Made by a program: the position numbers and the translations under genes. From assembly GCA_041394145.1 (NCBI GenBank), contig JAWKIW010000013.1, forward strand, positions 62,001 to 126,000: a DNA stretch of 64,000 nt, read 5' to 3'. The stretch's first letter is position 1. Each line of letters opens with the position of its first letter. The notes beneath the pieces were generated by a model that was not told where the DNA came from, searched no databases, and was given only the letters and a program-made list of their open reading frames with translations. Source of the DNA: JAWKIW01 sp041394145. GTDB taxonomy: Bacteria > Actinomycetota > Acidimicrobiia > Acidimicrobiales > Acidimicrobilacustridaceae. Positions 39,917 through 49,738 of this stretch are shown here, one piece after another.

Positions 39917-41512
39917 TCAGGCGAGGCCGAGGCGCTCGAGCTGCTCGCCGGGGGCGTCGATGGCGACCAGGGCGTCACGCAGCGCGCCGGCCAGGTCGGC
40001 CTCGAGCGCGGCGGCGACGGAGCCGGCGGCGGCGCCGGCCAGGTCGTGGCCCTCCTCGGGATCGTCGACCAGGTCCCACAGGTGGTGGGTGTGGCCGGTG
40101 CCGTAGCCCCAGTAGGGGAGGAGGTCGCCGGGTCGGTAGGGCTGGCGGATCACCGGGATGGCCGACCCCGGCATGTGGTCGAGCACGGCCCGGTCGTCGG
40201 GCGGGGGGAACACGACCTCGGGATCGATGCCCGTCACGTGCAGGGGCATGGTCGACCACCGGTTCGACCACATGCTGAGCGGCGCGTTGTCGCCCTCGGG
40301 GGCCCGGCAGTACTTGTGGCGGTCGGTGATCAGGTGGACCTCGTGGCCCCACATGCCGGCCAGCACGTGGTCGCGCACCCGATCGACCTCCCGGCGCAGC
40401 AGCGGGACCAGCGTTCGACCGTGGGTCCGACCGGGCGTGGCCGCTCCGAGCACGTCGAGGATGGTGGCGTGCAGGTCGACGGTGGTGGTGAGGGCGTCAC
40501 AGGTCGCCCCGGCCACGTCGTCGCCGGGCCACCACACGAGCAGCGGCAGGTGGGCCAGGGGCTCGTGCAGGGGCACCGCCGGCTTGCCCCACAGGTCGCG
40601 CTCGCCCAGGTAGTGGCCGTGGTCGGTGCACACGATCACCACGGTGTCGTCCCACAGGCCGTGGCGGTCGAGGGCGTCGAGGACCCGGCCGAACCAGGCG
40701 TCGATCATGGTGAGCTTGGCGCCGTAGCAGGCGCGGACCTGGGCGCCCTCCCGCTCGGTGAGCTCACCCCTGGCGATGCCGCCCACGGCGTAGGGCGGCC
40801 AGATCAGGTGCGGGCCCTCCCAGGTGTCGTCGTACATCGAGGCGTAGGGCTCGGGCGTGTCGAAGGGCTCGTGGGGGTCGAACTCGTCCACCAGGAGCAG
40901 GAACCGCTCGTGGCGTCCGGCGTTGTCGTCGAGCCAGCGGGCGGCGGCGGCCATGGTGCGGGGGCCCGGGAAGTCGGCCTCGTCGCGGAACCAGCCCCGG
41001 CTGTCGTCGTAGGGCATGTGGCCGCGGTGGAAGCTCGGCGCACCCATCCACGACGGGTCGGGCACCGTCTTCCACGGGTCGCTCTCGTGGCCGCGCTGGT
41101 AGTCCCAGGCGGTGAAGTCGACGTGGTAGTTCTCCCCGCCCGACTCGAACAGGTGGGGGTGGTCCGAGACCAGCTGGGTGGTGACGCCGGCCCGCCGCAG
41201 CGGCCGGGTGAGCGGCTCGTCCCACAGCTCGACCGAGCCCCACGGACGCCACGGGAAGTCGAGCGTGCCGCACAGCAGGTCGTGACGGGCCGGGATGCAG
41301 GGCAGCGAGCCGGCGAAGTGCCTGGTGAAGCGCCGGGCGCGCGCCGCGAAGCCGTCGAGGTTGGGCGTGGCGAACTCGTCGCCGCCGTAGGCGCCGAGCA
41401 GGTGGCGGTTGAGGCTGTCGAGGAGGATGACGACCACGTTGCGGGGGCCGGGGCGCGCCGCGCCGCCGGCGTCGGGATCGGCTGGGCCACCGCCGAGGAC
41501 GTCGTCGTCCAC
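39917..41512 (-). CDS. Sulfatase (formylglycine type)
   Basis: A 531-residue arylsulfatase/phosphodiesterase-fold enzyme. It begins with NVVVILLDSLNRHLLGAYGG, holding the first metal Asp residues. The formylglycine signature C-x-P-x-R is C72-I-P-A-R76. TVVIVCTDHGHYLGERDLWG provides the next metal-binding Asp-His. The family hydrolyses sulfate esters on sugars or lipids; the substrate is unknown. No signal peptide is evident, so it may act in the cytoplasm. It begins five bases after the CBS gene stop, in one operon. Confidence 0.88.
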   Translation of the reverse strand: MDDDVLGGGPADPDAGGAARPGPRNVVVILLDSLNRHLLGAYGGDEFATPNLDGFAARARRFTRHFAGSLPCIPARHDLLCGTLDFPWRPWGSVELWDEPLTRPLRRAGVTTQLVSDHPHLFESGGENYHVDFTAWDYQRGHESDPWKTVPDPSWMGAPSFHRGHMPYDDSRGWFRDEADFPGPRTMAAAARWLDDNAGRHERFLLLVDEFDPHEPFDTPEPYASMYDDTWEGPHLIWPPYAVGGIARGELTEREGAQVRACYGAKLTMIDAWFGRVLDALDRHGLWDDTVVIVCTDHGHYLGERDLWGKPAVPLHEPLAHLPLLVWWPGDDVAGATCDALTTTVDLHATILDVLGAATPGRTHGRTLVPLLRREVDRVRDHVLAGMWGHEVHLITDRHKYCRAPEGDNAPLSMWSNRWSTMPLHVTGIDPEVVFPPPDDRAVLDHMPGSAIPVIRQPYRPGDLLPYWGYGTGHTHHLWDLVDDPEEGHDLAGAAAGSVAAALEADLAGALRDALVAIDAPGEQLERLGLA

Positions 41513-41517
41513 GTCGT

Positions 41518-41898
41518 TCAGTCGAGGAGGTGCTCGAGCACGTCCCGCATCGACACGATGCCCACGACCGTGTGGCCGTCGAGCACCGGCAGGTGGCGGA
41601 TGCCGCCCTCGATCATGGTCCGGGCGGCGTCGCTGAGGTGCTGGTCGGGCGCCAGGCAGACGATGTCGTAGGCCATGATGTCCGACGCCCGATCGCCGTC
41701 GAGGTCGGCGTCGTCGGCGATGGCCCGCACGAGGTCGCGCTCGGAGACGAGCCCGGCCGGATCCTCGGCACCGCGCACCACCACGCAGCCGATCTCCTCC
41801 CGCGAGAGGATCTCGGCCACCTCGCGGATGGTCGTGTCCGGCACCACCGACACGGTGGTGCGCTTCATCACCGACGACACCAGCTCGCTCGCGCTCAC
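41518..41898 (-). CDS. CBS domain pair protein
   Basis: A 126-residue protein made of two CBS repeats: TVSVVPDTTIREVAEILSRE with CVVVRGAEDPAGLVSERDLV, and IVCLAPDQHLSDAARTMIEG with HLPVLDGHTVVGIVSMRDVL. Stand-alone CBS pairs usually sense adenine nucleotides and regulate partners. GTG start with an AGGAGA ribosome binding site. It leads an operon with the sulfatase, an unusual pairing that may mean energy-state control, though that is only inference. Confidence 0.88.
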   Translation of the reverse strand: MSASELVSSVMKRTTVSVVPDTTIREVAEILSREEIGCVVVRGAEDPAGLVSERDLVRAIADDADLDGDRASDIMAYDIVCLAPDQHLSDAARTMIEGGIRHLPVLDGHTVVGIVSMRDVLEHLLD

Positions 41899-42080
41899 TG
41901 CTCTTCTCCTGTCCGTCCCGGACGCCCGGGCCCCTGCCCGCCGCCGCCGGTCACGCTAGGCGAGGGCGGCCGCTGGGCAGAAACGCGCCAGATGGCTCAG
42001 CCGCGGTGCCGAGCGGTCGATGGACAGAGCAGCGGAGAGCGGGCGGCTCACCACAGGGTGTGCCGCGGAGGGAGTGGACG

Positions 42081-43834
42081 ATGCTGCAGGCCGATGCGTC
42101 ACCGTTGCGGGCGCGCCCGTCCGAGGGCGGGCCGGACCGAGGGCCCGGGTCACGTCGCTGGGGTGGGACCAGGCCGCGACGTCGCCGGGAGGCCCTGGCG
42201 GTGGTCGGCCTCGCCGCGGCGCTGCTGGCGGGTGCGTGCTCGTCGGCGACGTCCCAGCAGTCCTCCACGACCTCGGCCGTCACCGCGTCCGGCGCCGCCG
42301 GCGACCGGTCGACCCGGGTCTCCGGACCGGCCGACGGCGCCGATCCCACACCTGGTGGCCGGCTGGTGATGGGCGTGGAGGCCGAGACCGAAGCCATGGA
42401 TCCGGCGCGCGTCCCGCTGGCGGCTTCGGGGTACTTCCTCGCCTCCTCGGTCTTCGACTCGTTGGCCACGCTCGACGCCGACGGCAACGCCAAGCCCTTC
42501 CTCGCCACCGCCATCGAGCCCAGCGACGGTGCCCGCACCTGGACGATCACCCTCCCGGCCGGCGTGAGGTTCCACAACGGCGACGAGCTCACGGCGCAGG
42601 CCGTCAAGGCCGACCTCGACTTCTTCCGGCAGTCCGCCATCACTGCTGGCCTGCTCCGCACCGTCAGCAGCGTCGAGGCGCCGGATCCGACCCACGTGGT
42701 GGTGCGGCTGTCGGCGCCGTGGACGGTGTTCCCGAACGTGCTCACCACCCAGGTGGGCTACGTGATGCACCCGTCCATGATCGACGATCCCCAGAAGGCC
42801 TATGCGCCCATCGGCACCGGGCCGTTCCAGTACGACGCCCACACCATGAACGAGAGCTGGTCGCTGCGGAGGAACCCGGCGTACTGGCGCAAGGACGGCG
42901 CCGGTCGCCAGCTCCCGTACCTCGACCAGATCCAGTTCAAGGTCATGGTCGACGAGACGACCCGTCTGCAGGCGCTGCGCGACGGCGACATCGACATGAT
43001 GCACACGGTCAAGCCCGATCAGGTGCTGGCCCTCCGCCAGCTGCCCGAGTACAAGCGGGTGGAGTACGCCGACGGCGAGAAGGACTTCCTCACCCTCAAC
43101 ACCGAGGACCCGCCGTTCGACGATCCGATCGCCCGCCAGGCCGTCGCCCGGGCCGTCGACCCGGAGCGCTGGCGCCGGGAGATCACCAAGGGCGTCAAGC
43201 AGCCGGCCAACAGCCCCTTCGGTCCGACCCAGCCGGGGTACACCGAGAACAGCGGCTACCCGGCCTTCGACCTGGCCGAGGCCAAGCGGTTGGTGCAGCA
43301 GTACGAGTCGTCCCACGGCGCGCCCCTCGAGTTCGTGTACACCGCGGGGGACGATCCGAGCGACCGGGCCGAGGCCCAGCTGCTCACGTCGATGATGGCC
43401 GACGCCGGCATGAAGGTGTCCATCACGTCGCTGCCGCAGGCCAGCTCATCGCCCACGTCGTCACCGGTGACTACCAGGTGTCGATCTGGCGGAACTTCGG
43501 CATGCCGAACCCCGACGCCGACACCGTGTGGTGGCGCTCGGAGAGCATCCTGCCCAAGGGTGGCGTGTCGCTGAACACCGCCCGCTACGCCGACCCGCAG
43601 ATCGACGCCGCGATCGACGAGGCGCTGGCCGCCACGACGCCGGACCAGCGCCAGAAGGCCTACGAGCAGGTGGCCCAGCGCATCAACCAGGCCGTGCCGT
43701 ACATCTGGCTGGGCCGGGTGGTGTGGAACCTGGCCGCCAGCGACCGGGTCAACGGCATCTACCCCGCCGCCAACGGCTCCGTCCAGACGCTCGGCGAGAA
43801 GTCCTGGATGGGCGACCTCTGGATCCGGCGCTGA
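42081..43834 (+). CDS. ABC transporter solute-binding lipoprotein (family 5), frameshifted near 43444
   Basis: A ~583-residue peptide or opine-type binding protein. After a basic N-terminus the signal ends in the lipobox LLAGAC. Family 5 features: ATAIEPSDGARTWTITLPAG, VRFHNGDELTAQAVKADLDF, YAPIGTGPFQYDAHTMNESW and LRRNPAYWRKDG. At LPQA (43444) one base is missing and the protein continues as QLIAHVVTGDYQVSIWRNFG to WIRR at 43834. An ATG with a GGAGGGAG site at 42081 starts it. No permease or ATPase genes are adjacent. Confidence 0.82.
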
Positions 43835-43948
43835 GCCGAGGGCGCCGGTCGCTCCTCGGTGACGGGACCGCGCGGCGCGGGGGATCGCGCGCGGTCACGC
43901 GCGTCTCCGGCGCGACGGATCAGCGGTGAGGAGGGGGGACGCCGCGGG

Positions 43949-43954
43949 TACCGT
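43949..43954 (+). promoter_or_regulatory. -10 box TACCGT of the aldolase gene
   Basis: TACCGT ends six bases before the GTG at 43961. Confidence 0.5.
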
Positions 43955-43960
43955 CGCCCC

Positions 43961-45028
43961 GTGACCGACGCCGCCGACCCCCGCGACCGCTACGACTTCG
44001 CCAGCGACAACACCGCAGGGCTGTTCCCCGAGGCGCTCGAGACCTTCGTCGCCGCCAACGAGGGCTTCGTGCCGTCCTACGGCGAGGACGGCTGGACGGC
44101 CGCCGCCACCGGGTCGATCCGCGACCTGTTCGAGGCCGAGTGCGACGTCTACTTCGTCTTCAACGGCACGGCGGCCAACGCGCTGGCGCTGGCCACCCTG
44201 TGCCAGTCGTACCACTCGGTGATCTGCCACCGTGCCGCCCACGTCGAGACCGACGAGTGCGGCGCTCCCGAGCTGTTCTCCCACGGCGCCAAGCTGCTGC
44301 TCGGCGAGGGGGAGGGGGGCCGCCTCGACCCGGCGTCGGTCGAGCGGCTGGCCACGGCCCGCGCCGACCTGCACTACCCCAAGCCGCGGGCCGTGACGAT
44401 CACCCAGTCGACCGAGCTCGGCACCGTCTACGCGCCCGACCAGGTCGCTGCCGTCGGTGACGTGTGCCGTCGGCTCGGCCTTCGGCTCCACGTCGACGGC
44501 GCCCGCCTCGCCAACGCCCTGGTCTCGGCGCGCACCCGGGAGGCCGGGGCCTCGGCGGCCGACCTCACCTGGCGGGCCGGCGTCGACGTGCTGTCGCTCG
44601 GGGGCACCAAGGCGGGCATGGGCCTCGGCGAGGCCGTCGTGTTCTTCGACCGCGCCCTGGGTGAGGAGTTCGCCTGGCGGTGCAAGCAGGCCGGCCAGCT
44701 GGCGTCGAAGATGCGGTTCGTGTCGGCTCCGTGGAGCCGGGTCCTCGCCGACGGGTCCTGGCTGCGCCACGCCGCCCACGCCAACGCCATGGCTCAACGC
44801 CTCGCCGACGGGCTCGCCGCCATCGACGGCGTGGAGCTGGTGCATCCGACCGAGGCCAACGAGGTCTTCGTGTCCCTCGACGAGCGGGCTCGCCAGGCGC
44901 TGCGCGCCGGACGGTGGGTCGCCTACGACTTCGTCGGTGGCGGCACCCGGCTGGTGTGCTCGTGGGCCACCACCGAGGCGGCGGTCGACCAGCTGGTCGC
45001 CGACGTGCGCACCGGCCCGGGCGGCTGA
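43961..45028 (+). CDS. Low-specificity threonine aldolase-like PLP enzyme
   Basis: A 355-residue fold-type I PLP enzyme that typically splits L-threonine or L-allo-threonine to glycine and acetaldehyde. FASDNTAGLFPEALETFVAA opens the fold, FNGTAANALALATLC is the glycine-rich PLP phosphate site, HVDGARLANAL carries the Asp that holds the pyridine nitrogen, and SLGGTKAGMG holds the Schiff-base Lys. The leaderless GTG start is set by TACCGT six bases upstream. Beta-eliminating lyases such as tryptophanase share the fold. Confidence 0.9.
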   Translation: MTDAADPRDRYDFASDNTAGLFPEALETFVAANEGFVPSYGEDGWTAAATGSIRDLFEAECDVYFVFNGTAANALALATLCQSYHSVICHRAAHVETDECGAPELFSHGAKLLLGEGEGGRLDPASVERLATARADLHYPKPRAVTITQSTELGTVYAPDQVAAVGDVCRRLGLRLHVDGARLANALVSARTREAGASAADLTWRAGVDVLSLGGTKAGMGLGEAVVFFDRALGEEFAWRCKQAGQLASKMRFVSAPWSRVLADGSWLRHAAHANAMAQRLADGLAAIDGVELVHPTEANEVFVSLDERARQALRAGRWVAYDFVGGGTRLVCSWATTEAAVDQLVADVRTGPGG

Positions 45029-45112
45029 TCCCCCGGCGGTCTGGGGCCGGGGCGACGAAACGTCGCGGTCACGGCGGCGTTCCCCGCCGTTCACGGTCCG
45101 CCCCTACGCTGC

Positions 45113-45168
45113 CGCAACCCGGCGACCCGGCAACCCGGCGACCCGGCGACCCGGCGACCCGGCGACCC
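45113..45168 (+). repeat. Octamer tandem repeat (GGCGACCC)
   Basis: Seven units of period 8 (CGCAACCC, then GGCGACCC or GGCAACCC) lie in the leader between a TACGCT box (45105-45110) and the CoA-transferase-like gene start at 45197. The period is not a multiple of three, and copy number could vary. Confidence 0.75.
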
Positions 45169-45196
45169 GACGGCCCGATGCACGAGACGGACGGAC

Positions 45197-46501
45197 ATGG
45201 CGACGAGCAACGAACGGCAGGTGGCGGCGACACGGCGGGAGCCCGACGACGTCCTCGACCACGTCGGCCCGGGCGCCGATGTCGTCGTGCCGCTCGCCTG
45301 CGGGGAGCCGCGCGTGCTGCTGCAGGTGCTCGACGAGGCCGCTGCCGCCGGCCGGCTCGAGGGCGTGCGGGTGCACCAGATGCACACGGCCCACGACTAC
45401 CCGTTCCTGCACGGCGTGTACGGCGACCGCCTCCACCACGTGTCGTACTTCTTGAGCGCCATCGGCCGGGCCGCCCACGACGAGGGCGGCTGCAGCCTGG
45501 TGCCGGCCCACTTCTCCGACATGCCCCGGCTCCTGCAGCGCACGACCCGGTGCTCGTTGCTCGTCGCCCGGGCCGCTCCGCCCGACCGCCACGGCTACTT
45601 CTCCCTCGGCACCAACGCCGACTACTCGGCCCGCTTGCTCGGCGAGGTGCCGGTGTTCCTCGAGGTGAACCCGCACATGCCCCGCACCTTCGGGGAGAAC
45701 AACGTGCACGTCAGCCAGATCCTGGGGTGGTGCGAGGCCGACGAGCCGCTGTTCGAGGTCGATCCACCACCCGTCACCGACCTCGACCGCCACATCGCCG
45801 CCTACGTGGCCGAGCGGGTGCCGGACGGGGCGACCCTGCAGGCCGGCATCGGCTCGGTGCCCAACGCCGTGCTCGAGCTGCTCGCCGACCACCGCGACCT
45901 CGACATCCACACCGAGCTGATCTCCGACGGGGTGGTCGACCTGGTCGAGTCGAGAGCCGTCACCGGCACCCGCAAGACCACCCGTCCGGGCAAGGTCTTC
46001 ACCACCTTCGCCGCCGGCAGTCGGCGGACCTACGACTGGCTGGCCGACAACCCCATCGTGGAGATGCTGCCCGGTCGACTGGGTCAACGATCCGCGCGTC
46101 ATCGGTCAGAGGAGCGCTTCGTGTCGATCAACGCCACCGTCGAGGTCGACTTCCTCGGCCAGTGCAACCCGAGACCATCGCCGGTCGGGCCTGGTCGGGC
46201 AGCGGGGCCAGGCCGACTTCGCCCGTGGGGCGATGCACTCGCCCGAGGCCAGGGGTTCGTCGTGCTGCACTCCACGGCCGGTGACGGGCGCATCTCGCGC
46301 ATCGTGCCTCGACTCTCGCCGGGTGCGGCCGTCACCCCACCGACAAGAACACCGTCGACAAGGTGGTGACCGAGCTGGTGTGGCCGAGCTGCGGGGCCGC
46401 ACCATCGGCGAGCGCACGCGGGCGCTCATCGACATCGCCCATCCCGACCATCCGGGAGGACCTGGAGCGGCGGCCGCCGAGCTCGCTACCTGGCCTGGTG
46501 A
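45197..46501 (+). pseudogene. Acetyl-CoA hydrolase/4-hydroxybutyrate CoA-transferase family, multiple frameshifts
   Basis: The first ~290 residues read through cleanly: VLLQVLDEAAAAGRLEGVRV, TFGENNVHVSQILGW, VPDGATLQAGIGSVPNAVLE and HTELISDGVVDLVESRAVTG, all typical of the family. From ~46070 the frame changes repeatedly: EERFVSINATVEVDFLGQCN, then ETIAGRAWSGS, then SPEARGFVVLHSTAGDGRIS, then VAELRGRTIGERTRALIDIA, in different frames. The family's C-terminal end (DLERR...YLAW) closes at a TGA at 46499-46501. The enzymes move CoA between acids. At least six indels in ~430 bases. Confidence 0.8.
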
Positions 46502-46575
46502 TCCGGCCTCGAGCGGCGTCGAAGGTCCCGGCGCAGCGTCTCGGCGCTCGGCCGACCGGCTCGGGCGCCGCTCGC

Positions 46576-46581
46576 TAGGGT
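46576..46581 (+). promoter_or_regulatory. -10 box TAGGGT of the flippase-like gene
   Basis: TAGGGT ends six bases before a GTG at 46588. It marks the probable start of a gene whose own frame is too damaged to show it. Confidence 0.4.
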
Positions 46582-46587
46582 GGCGAG

Positions 46588-48957
46588 GTGGAGGGCCAGG
46601 GCGTGCCGGGGGCGATGGCGTTCGGCGCTCGTCCGACCGGCGGGGGCGGGGATCGTCGCCGTGCCGCTGACGTCCGCGGCTGCTCGCCGGGTCGGTGGGG
46701 GCGTCGCTGCTGTCCGCGCTGCTCACCGCGTCCCCGTCGGCGACCGAGGACTGGTGCGCTGGCTGTCGGACCTCAGGTGGAACCCGCAGTGGCTCGGCAC
46801 GACCGGCCGCTGGCTCCTCGTGGTGGTCCTGCCTGCCCTGGCTGTGATCGCGCGTGACCACGGGAGCTGGCGCCTGCTGCTCAGCGGCGACGGCGGCGGT
46901 CACCTCGGTGGTCGTGGTGCTGGCCCTCGTCCCGTTCGCGCAGCCGCCGGCGGCTGCCCAGCAGGGCTCGACGCCTTCGGCATCCCGTCGCACTTCCCCC
47001 TCTTCGAGGTGGCAGTCCCCTCGCGTGATCCTCGCCGTCGCCGGCGCCTTCCTCGGCCCGCCGGCTCGTCGCTTCCTGGGCGTGCTCGTCACCGTCGGCC
47101 TCATCGGCTTCGTCATCGGTGAGCAGGCCCTGCTGCTCGACGTTGCGGCCAGTGCCCTGGCCGGTTGGGCGGCGGCCGGTCTGGCGGGTCTGGTGTTCGG
47201 GTCGCCGGTAGGGGGACGCCACCCCGTCGGAGGTCGAGCACGGCCTGAGCAGGCTCGGCGTCTCGGCCGACGACGTCGTCCCCACCGGGCACGCCGGGCC
47301 GGGCACGCTACGGCGCTCGTGTCGACGGCGGCGCCGTCCTCGTCGACGTCCACGGGCTGAGGCCGAGGACGCTGCAAGCGCTGCAGCGGACCTGGCACGC
47401 CATCATCGACAGCGGGCGGCCCGGCACGGCTCGCGCGGTCGGCCGTCGCGAGCAGGCCGAGCACGAGGCCCTGTGCCTCGGGCTCGCCGACGAGCCGGCG
47501 TCCCGGTGCCCGACCTCGGCGGTCGGCGCCGTCGGCCCGGCGGCCGACGGCTACGTCGTATCTTCGCCGATGACGGGGCGCAGTCGCTGCCGTGACGTCG
47601 ACGACGGTCCGTCAGCGACGACCTGCTGCGCTCGGCCTGGCAGGCGGTCGCCTGCGTGCCATGCGCCGGGCTCGCCCACCGCCTCCTCGACACCTCGGCC
47701 ATGCAGGTGCGACCCGACGGCTCGGTGCAGCTGACCGACTGGTTCGCCGCCCGCCCGGCCGCCGGCCAGGACGAGTGCGACCGGACGTACACCTTCCTGC
47801 TGGACCACCGCGCCGCGACTGATCGACCTGCCCGTGGCGGCGGCCATCGACGTGCTCGGCTGACGCAGCGCTCGCCCGCCCTGCCGTTGTGCCAGCTCGC
47901 CGTCCTCGACGCCCGTGCCCGCGACCAGCCGAACAAGCACGTGGCGCTGACGTCCGCACCGCGGCCGCCGACGCACTGGGCACCGGCGCCGACCTGGCCG
48001 AGCTGCGCCGCGTGTCGTGGTCGGACCTGCTGATGGTCGGCGGCACCGTCTCGGCTTCTGGTTGCTGTACAGCCAGCTGGCGAGCCTGGACGACCTGTGG
48101 TCGACGCGCTCGCCGACGCCGACTGGGCGTGGGCGATCGTCGTCGTGGTGCTCGCACAGGTGTCGGTCGTCTTCACGGCCGTCGCCCTGCAGGGCGCGGT
48201 GGTGCAGCGCCTGCCGCTGGCCAGCGGTGGCCCTCGAGTACGCCGACCTGTTCACCGGCCTCGTCGGGGGACCGTGGCGATCACCGCCACCAACATCCGC
48301 TACTTCCAGCGCCAGGGGCTCGCCGGGACCACGGCGGTGACCTCCGGTGTGGTGAGCAGCCTGGCCGGCGGGGTCATCCAGTTCGTCATCGTGGTCGTCT
48401 CGCTCCCGTTCCTGCTCTCGTCCGGACGCCTGCAGCTGTCCGACGCAGGAGGGGGCGGCGACGGCGGTGGTGGAGGGAGCCTGTTCGTCCGGGCCGTGAT
48501 CGTGCTCGCGGTCATCACGGGGATCTTGATGCTGATCCCCCGGTTCCGCTCCTCGGTGGTGGGCAAGGTGAAGCCCCAGGTCGACAAGGCCTGGGTGGAC
48601 GTCCGTGATCTGTTGCGCCGACCGCGCCAGCTGATGACCATGCTCGGTGGGCAGGCTGCCAGCCAAGTGGTCCTGGCGGTGACGCTCGGTGCCTCCCTGC
48701 GGGCCTTCGGTGGGTCCCTCCCGTTCGTGGACCTGTTGGTGATCAACACCTTCGCCGCGCTGATCGGTGGACTGGCACCGGTTCCGGGCGGCCTCGGAGC
48801 GGTCGAGGCCGGCCTCATCGGCGGGTTCACCGCCTTCGGCGTCGACTCGACCCAGGCCGGCGCCGCCACCTTCGTGTTCCGGCTGTTCACCGCCTACCTG
48901 CCACCGGCGTGGGGCTGGCCGACGATGGCGTGGATGCGCCGTCGTGCGCTGCTGTGA
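46588..48957 (+). pseudogene. Kinase-like plus flippase-like (LPG synthase transmembrane) protein, heavily frameshifted
   Basis: Fragments in three frames compose one ~790-residue protein. N-terminal: transmembrane helices (WLLVVVLPALAVIARDHGSW, and a helix in DVAASALAGWAAAGLAGLVF). Middle: a kinase-like region with SDDLLRSAWQAVA, HRLLDTSAMQVRPDGSVQLT and DWFAARP, like aminoglycoside/RIO-type kinases. C-terminal (48030-48957): a polytopic TIGR00374/lysylphosphatidylglycerol-synthase membrane domain with AVTSGVVSSLAGGVIQFVIV, FAALIGGLAPVPGGLGAVEA and TFVFRLFTAYLPPAWGWPTM. The only long clean stretch is after ~48270. The role is probably lipid or glycan handling at the membrane. Confidence 0.7.
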
Positions 48958-48964
48958 GCCGCGC

Positions 48965-49534
48965 CTAGGTCGGCGTCGGCACCAGCGCGCGCACGGCGAG
49001 GTCGATGAGCGTCGCCAGGTGCTCGGGGGAGAGCGGTTCCTGCCGCACGAAGACGTGCAGGAAGAGCGGGCCCTCGATGAGCTCGATCGCCTGGTCGAGG
49101 TCGACGTCGGCTCGGATCTCACCCCGGGCCCGGGCCAGCTCGAGGACGGTGCGCACGGGCAGCGTCCGCTCCCGTTCGAGGGCCTCGTGCAGGCGGCGCA
49201 GCTCGGGGTCGCGTCGCGCCGAGCTCAACAGCCCGAGGATCAGCGGGCGGAGGTCCTCGTCGTTGGCCAGGTGCAGGCGGCTGCCGAACAGCACGGCGAG
49301 GTCTTGGCGCAGCGAGCCGGTGTTCGGGGTGGGTACCGGCTCGATCAAGGAGTCGAGGGCGGCCACCAGCAGCTCGTGGGCGCTGGCGAAGTGCCGGTAG
49401 ATGGTGGTCTTGGCCACGCCGGAGCGCTGGGCGACCGCGTCGACGGTGCACGCCTCGGGGCCCTGCTCGAGGAGCAGCTCCCGGGCGGCCGCCAGGGCCT
49501 TGGTGTGGGCCTCCCGGCTCAGGGTGCGGGCCAT
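48965..49534 (-). CDS. TetR/AcrR family transcriptional regulator
   Basis: A 189-residue repressor-type protein. The N-terminal helix-turn-helix is ACTVDAVAQRSGVAKTTIYR then HFASAHELLVAAL. The rest is the ligand-binding helical domain. It is divergent from the MMPL exporter, with operators CGCTAC-N6-GTAG(C/T)G at 49537-49554 and 49663-49680 between them. One operator is directly before its own ATG (49534). It likely represses both genes and responds to a compound that the exporter removes. Confidence 0.9.
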   Translation of the reverse strand: MARTLSREAHTKALAAARELLLEQGPEACTVDAVAQRSGVAKTTIYRHFASAHELLVAALDSLIEPVPTPNTGSLRQDLAVLFGSRLHLANDEDLRPLILGLLSSARRDPELRRLHEALERERTLPVRTVLELARARGEIRADVDLDQAIELIEGPLFLHVFVRQEPLSPEHLATLIDLAVRALVPTPT

Positions 49535-49536
49535 AA

Positions 49537-49554
49537 CGCTACGAAAGTGTAGTG
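49537..49554. promoter_or_regulatory. TetR-type operator near the tetR start
   Basis: CGCTAC-GAAAGT-GTAGTG is an inverted repeat with one mismatch, lying two bases upstream of the tetR start codon. It overlaps the tetR promoter region (minus-strand TACACT). Confidence 0.6.
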
Positions 49555-49662
49555 ATTGCTGAGGCGGATGGGACATCTCGTCCACAGCGATGCCAGCGGG
49601 ACAGGGCAGGTGAAATCCGTCATAGGTGGTGGTCGCCGATGGTCGGAAGCGGATAGACAGTC

Positions 49663-49680
49663 CGCTACAGGTTCGTAGCG
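49663..49680. promoter_or_regulatory. TetR-type operator near the MMPL promoter
   Basis: CGCTAC-AGGTTC-GTAGCG is a perfect 6-6-6 inverted repeat 58 bases before the MMPL ATG. It shares half-sites with the operator at 49537. Confidence 0.65.
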
Positions 49681-49738
49681 ATTTCGCCGCCTGAGGCGAC
49701 GAGGACCACCGCCGACGGCGGTGAGAGGGAGCGACGAC

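Noticed and set aside
42396..42410. A third copy of the 16/37-kb palindromic element at GCCATGGATCCGG
   Set aside because: Only CATGGATC matches, and it is inside the coding sequence of the solute-binding protein with no inverted partner.
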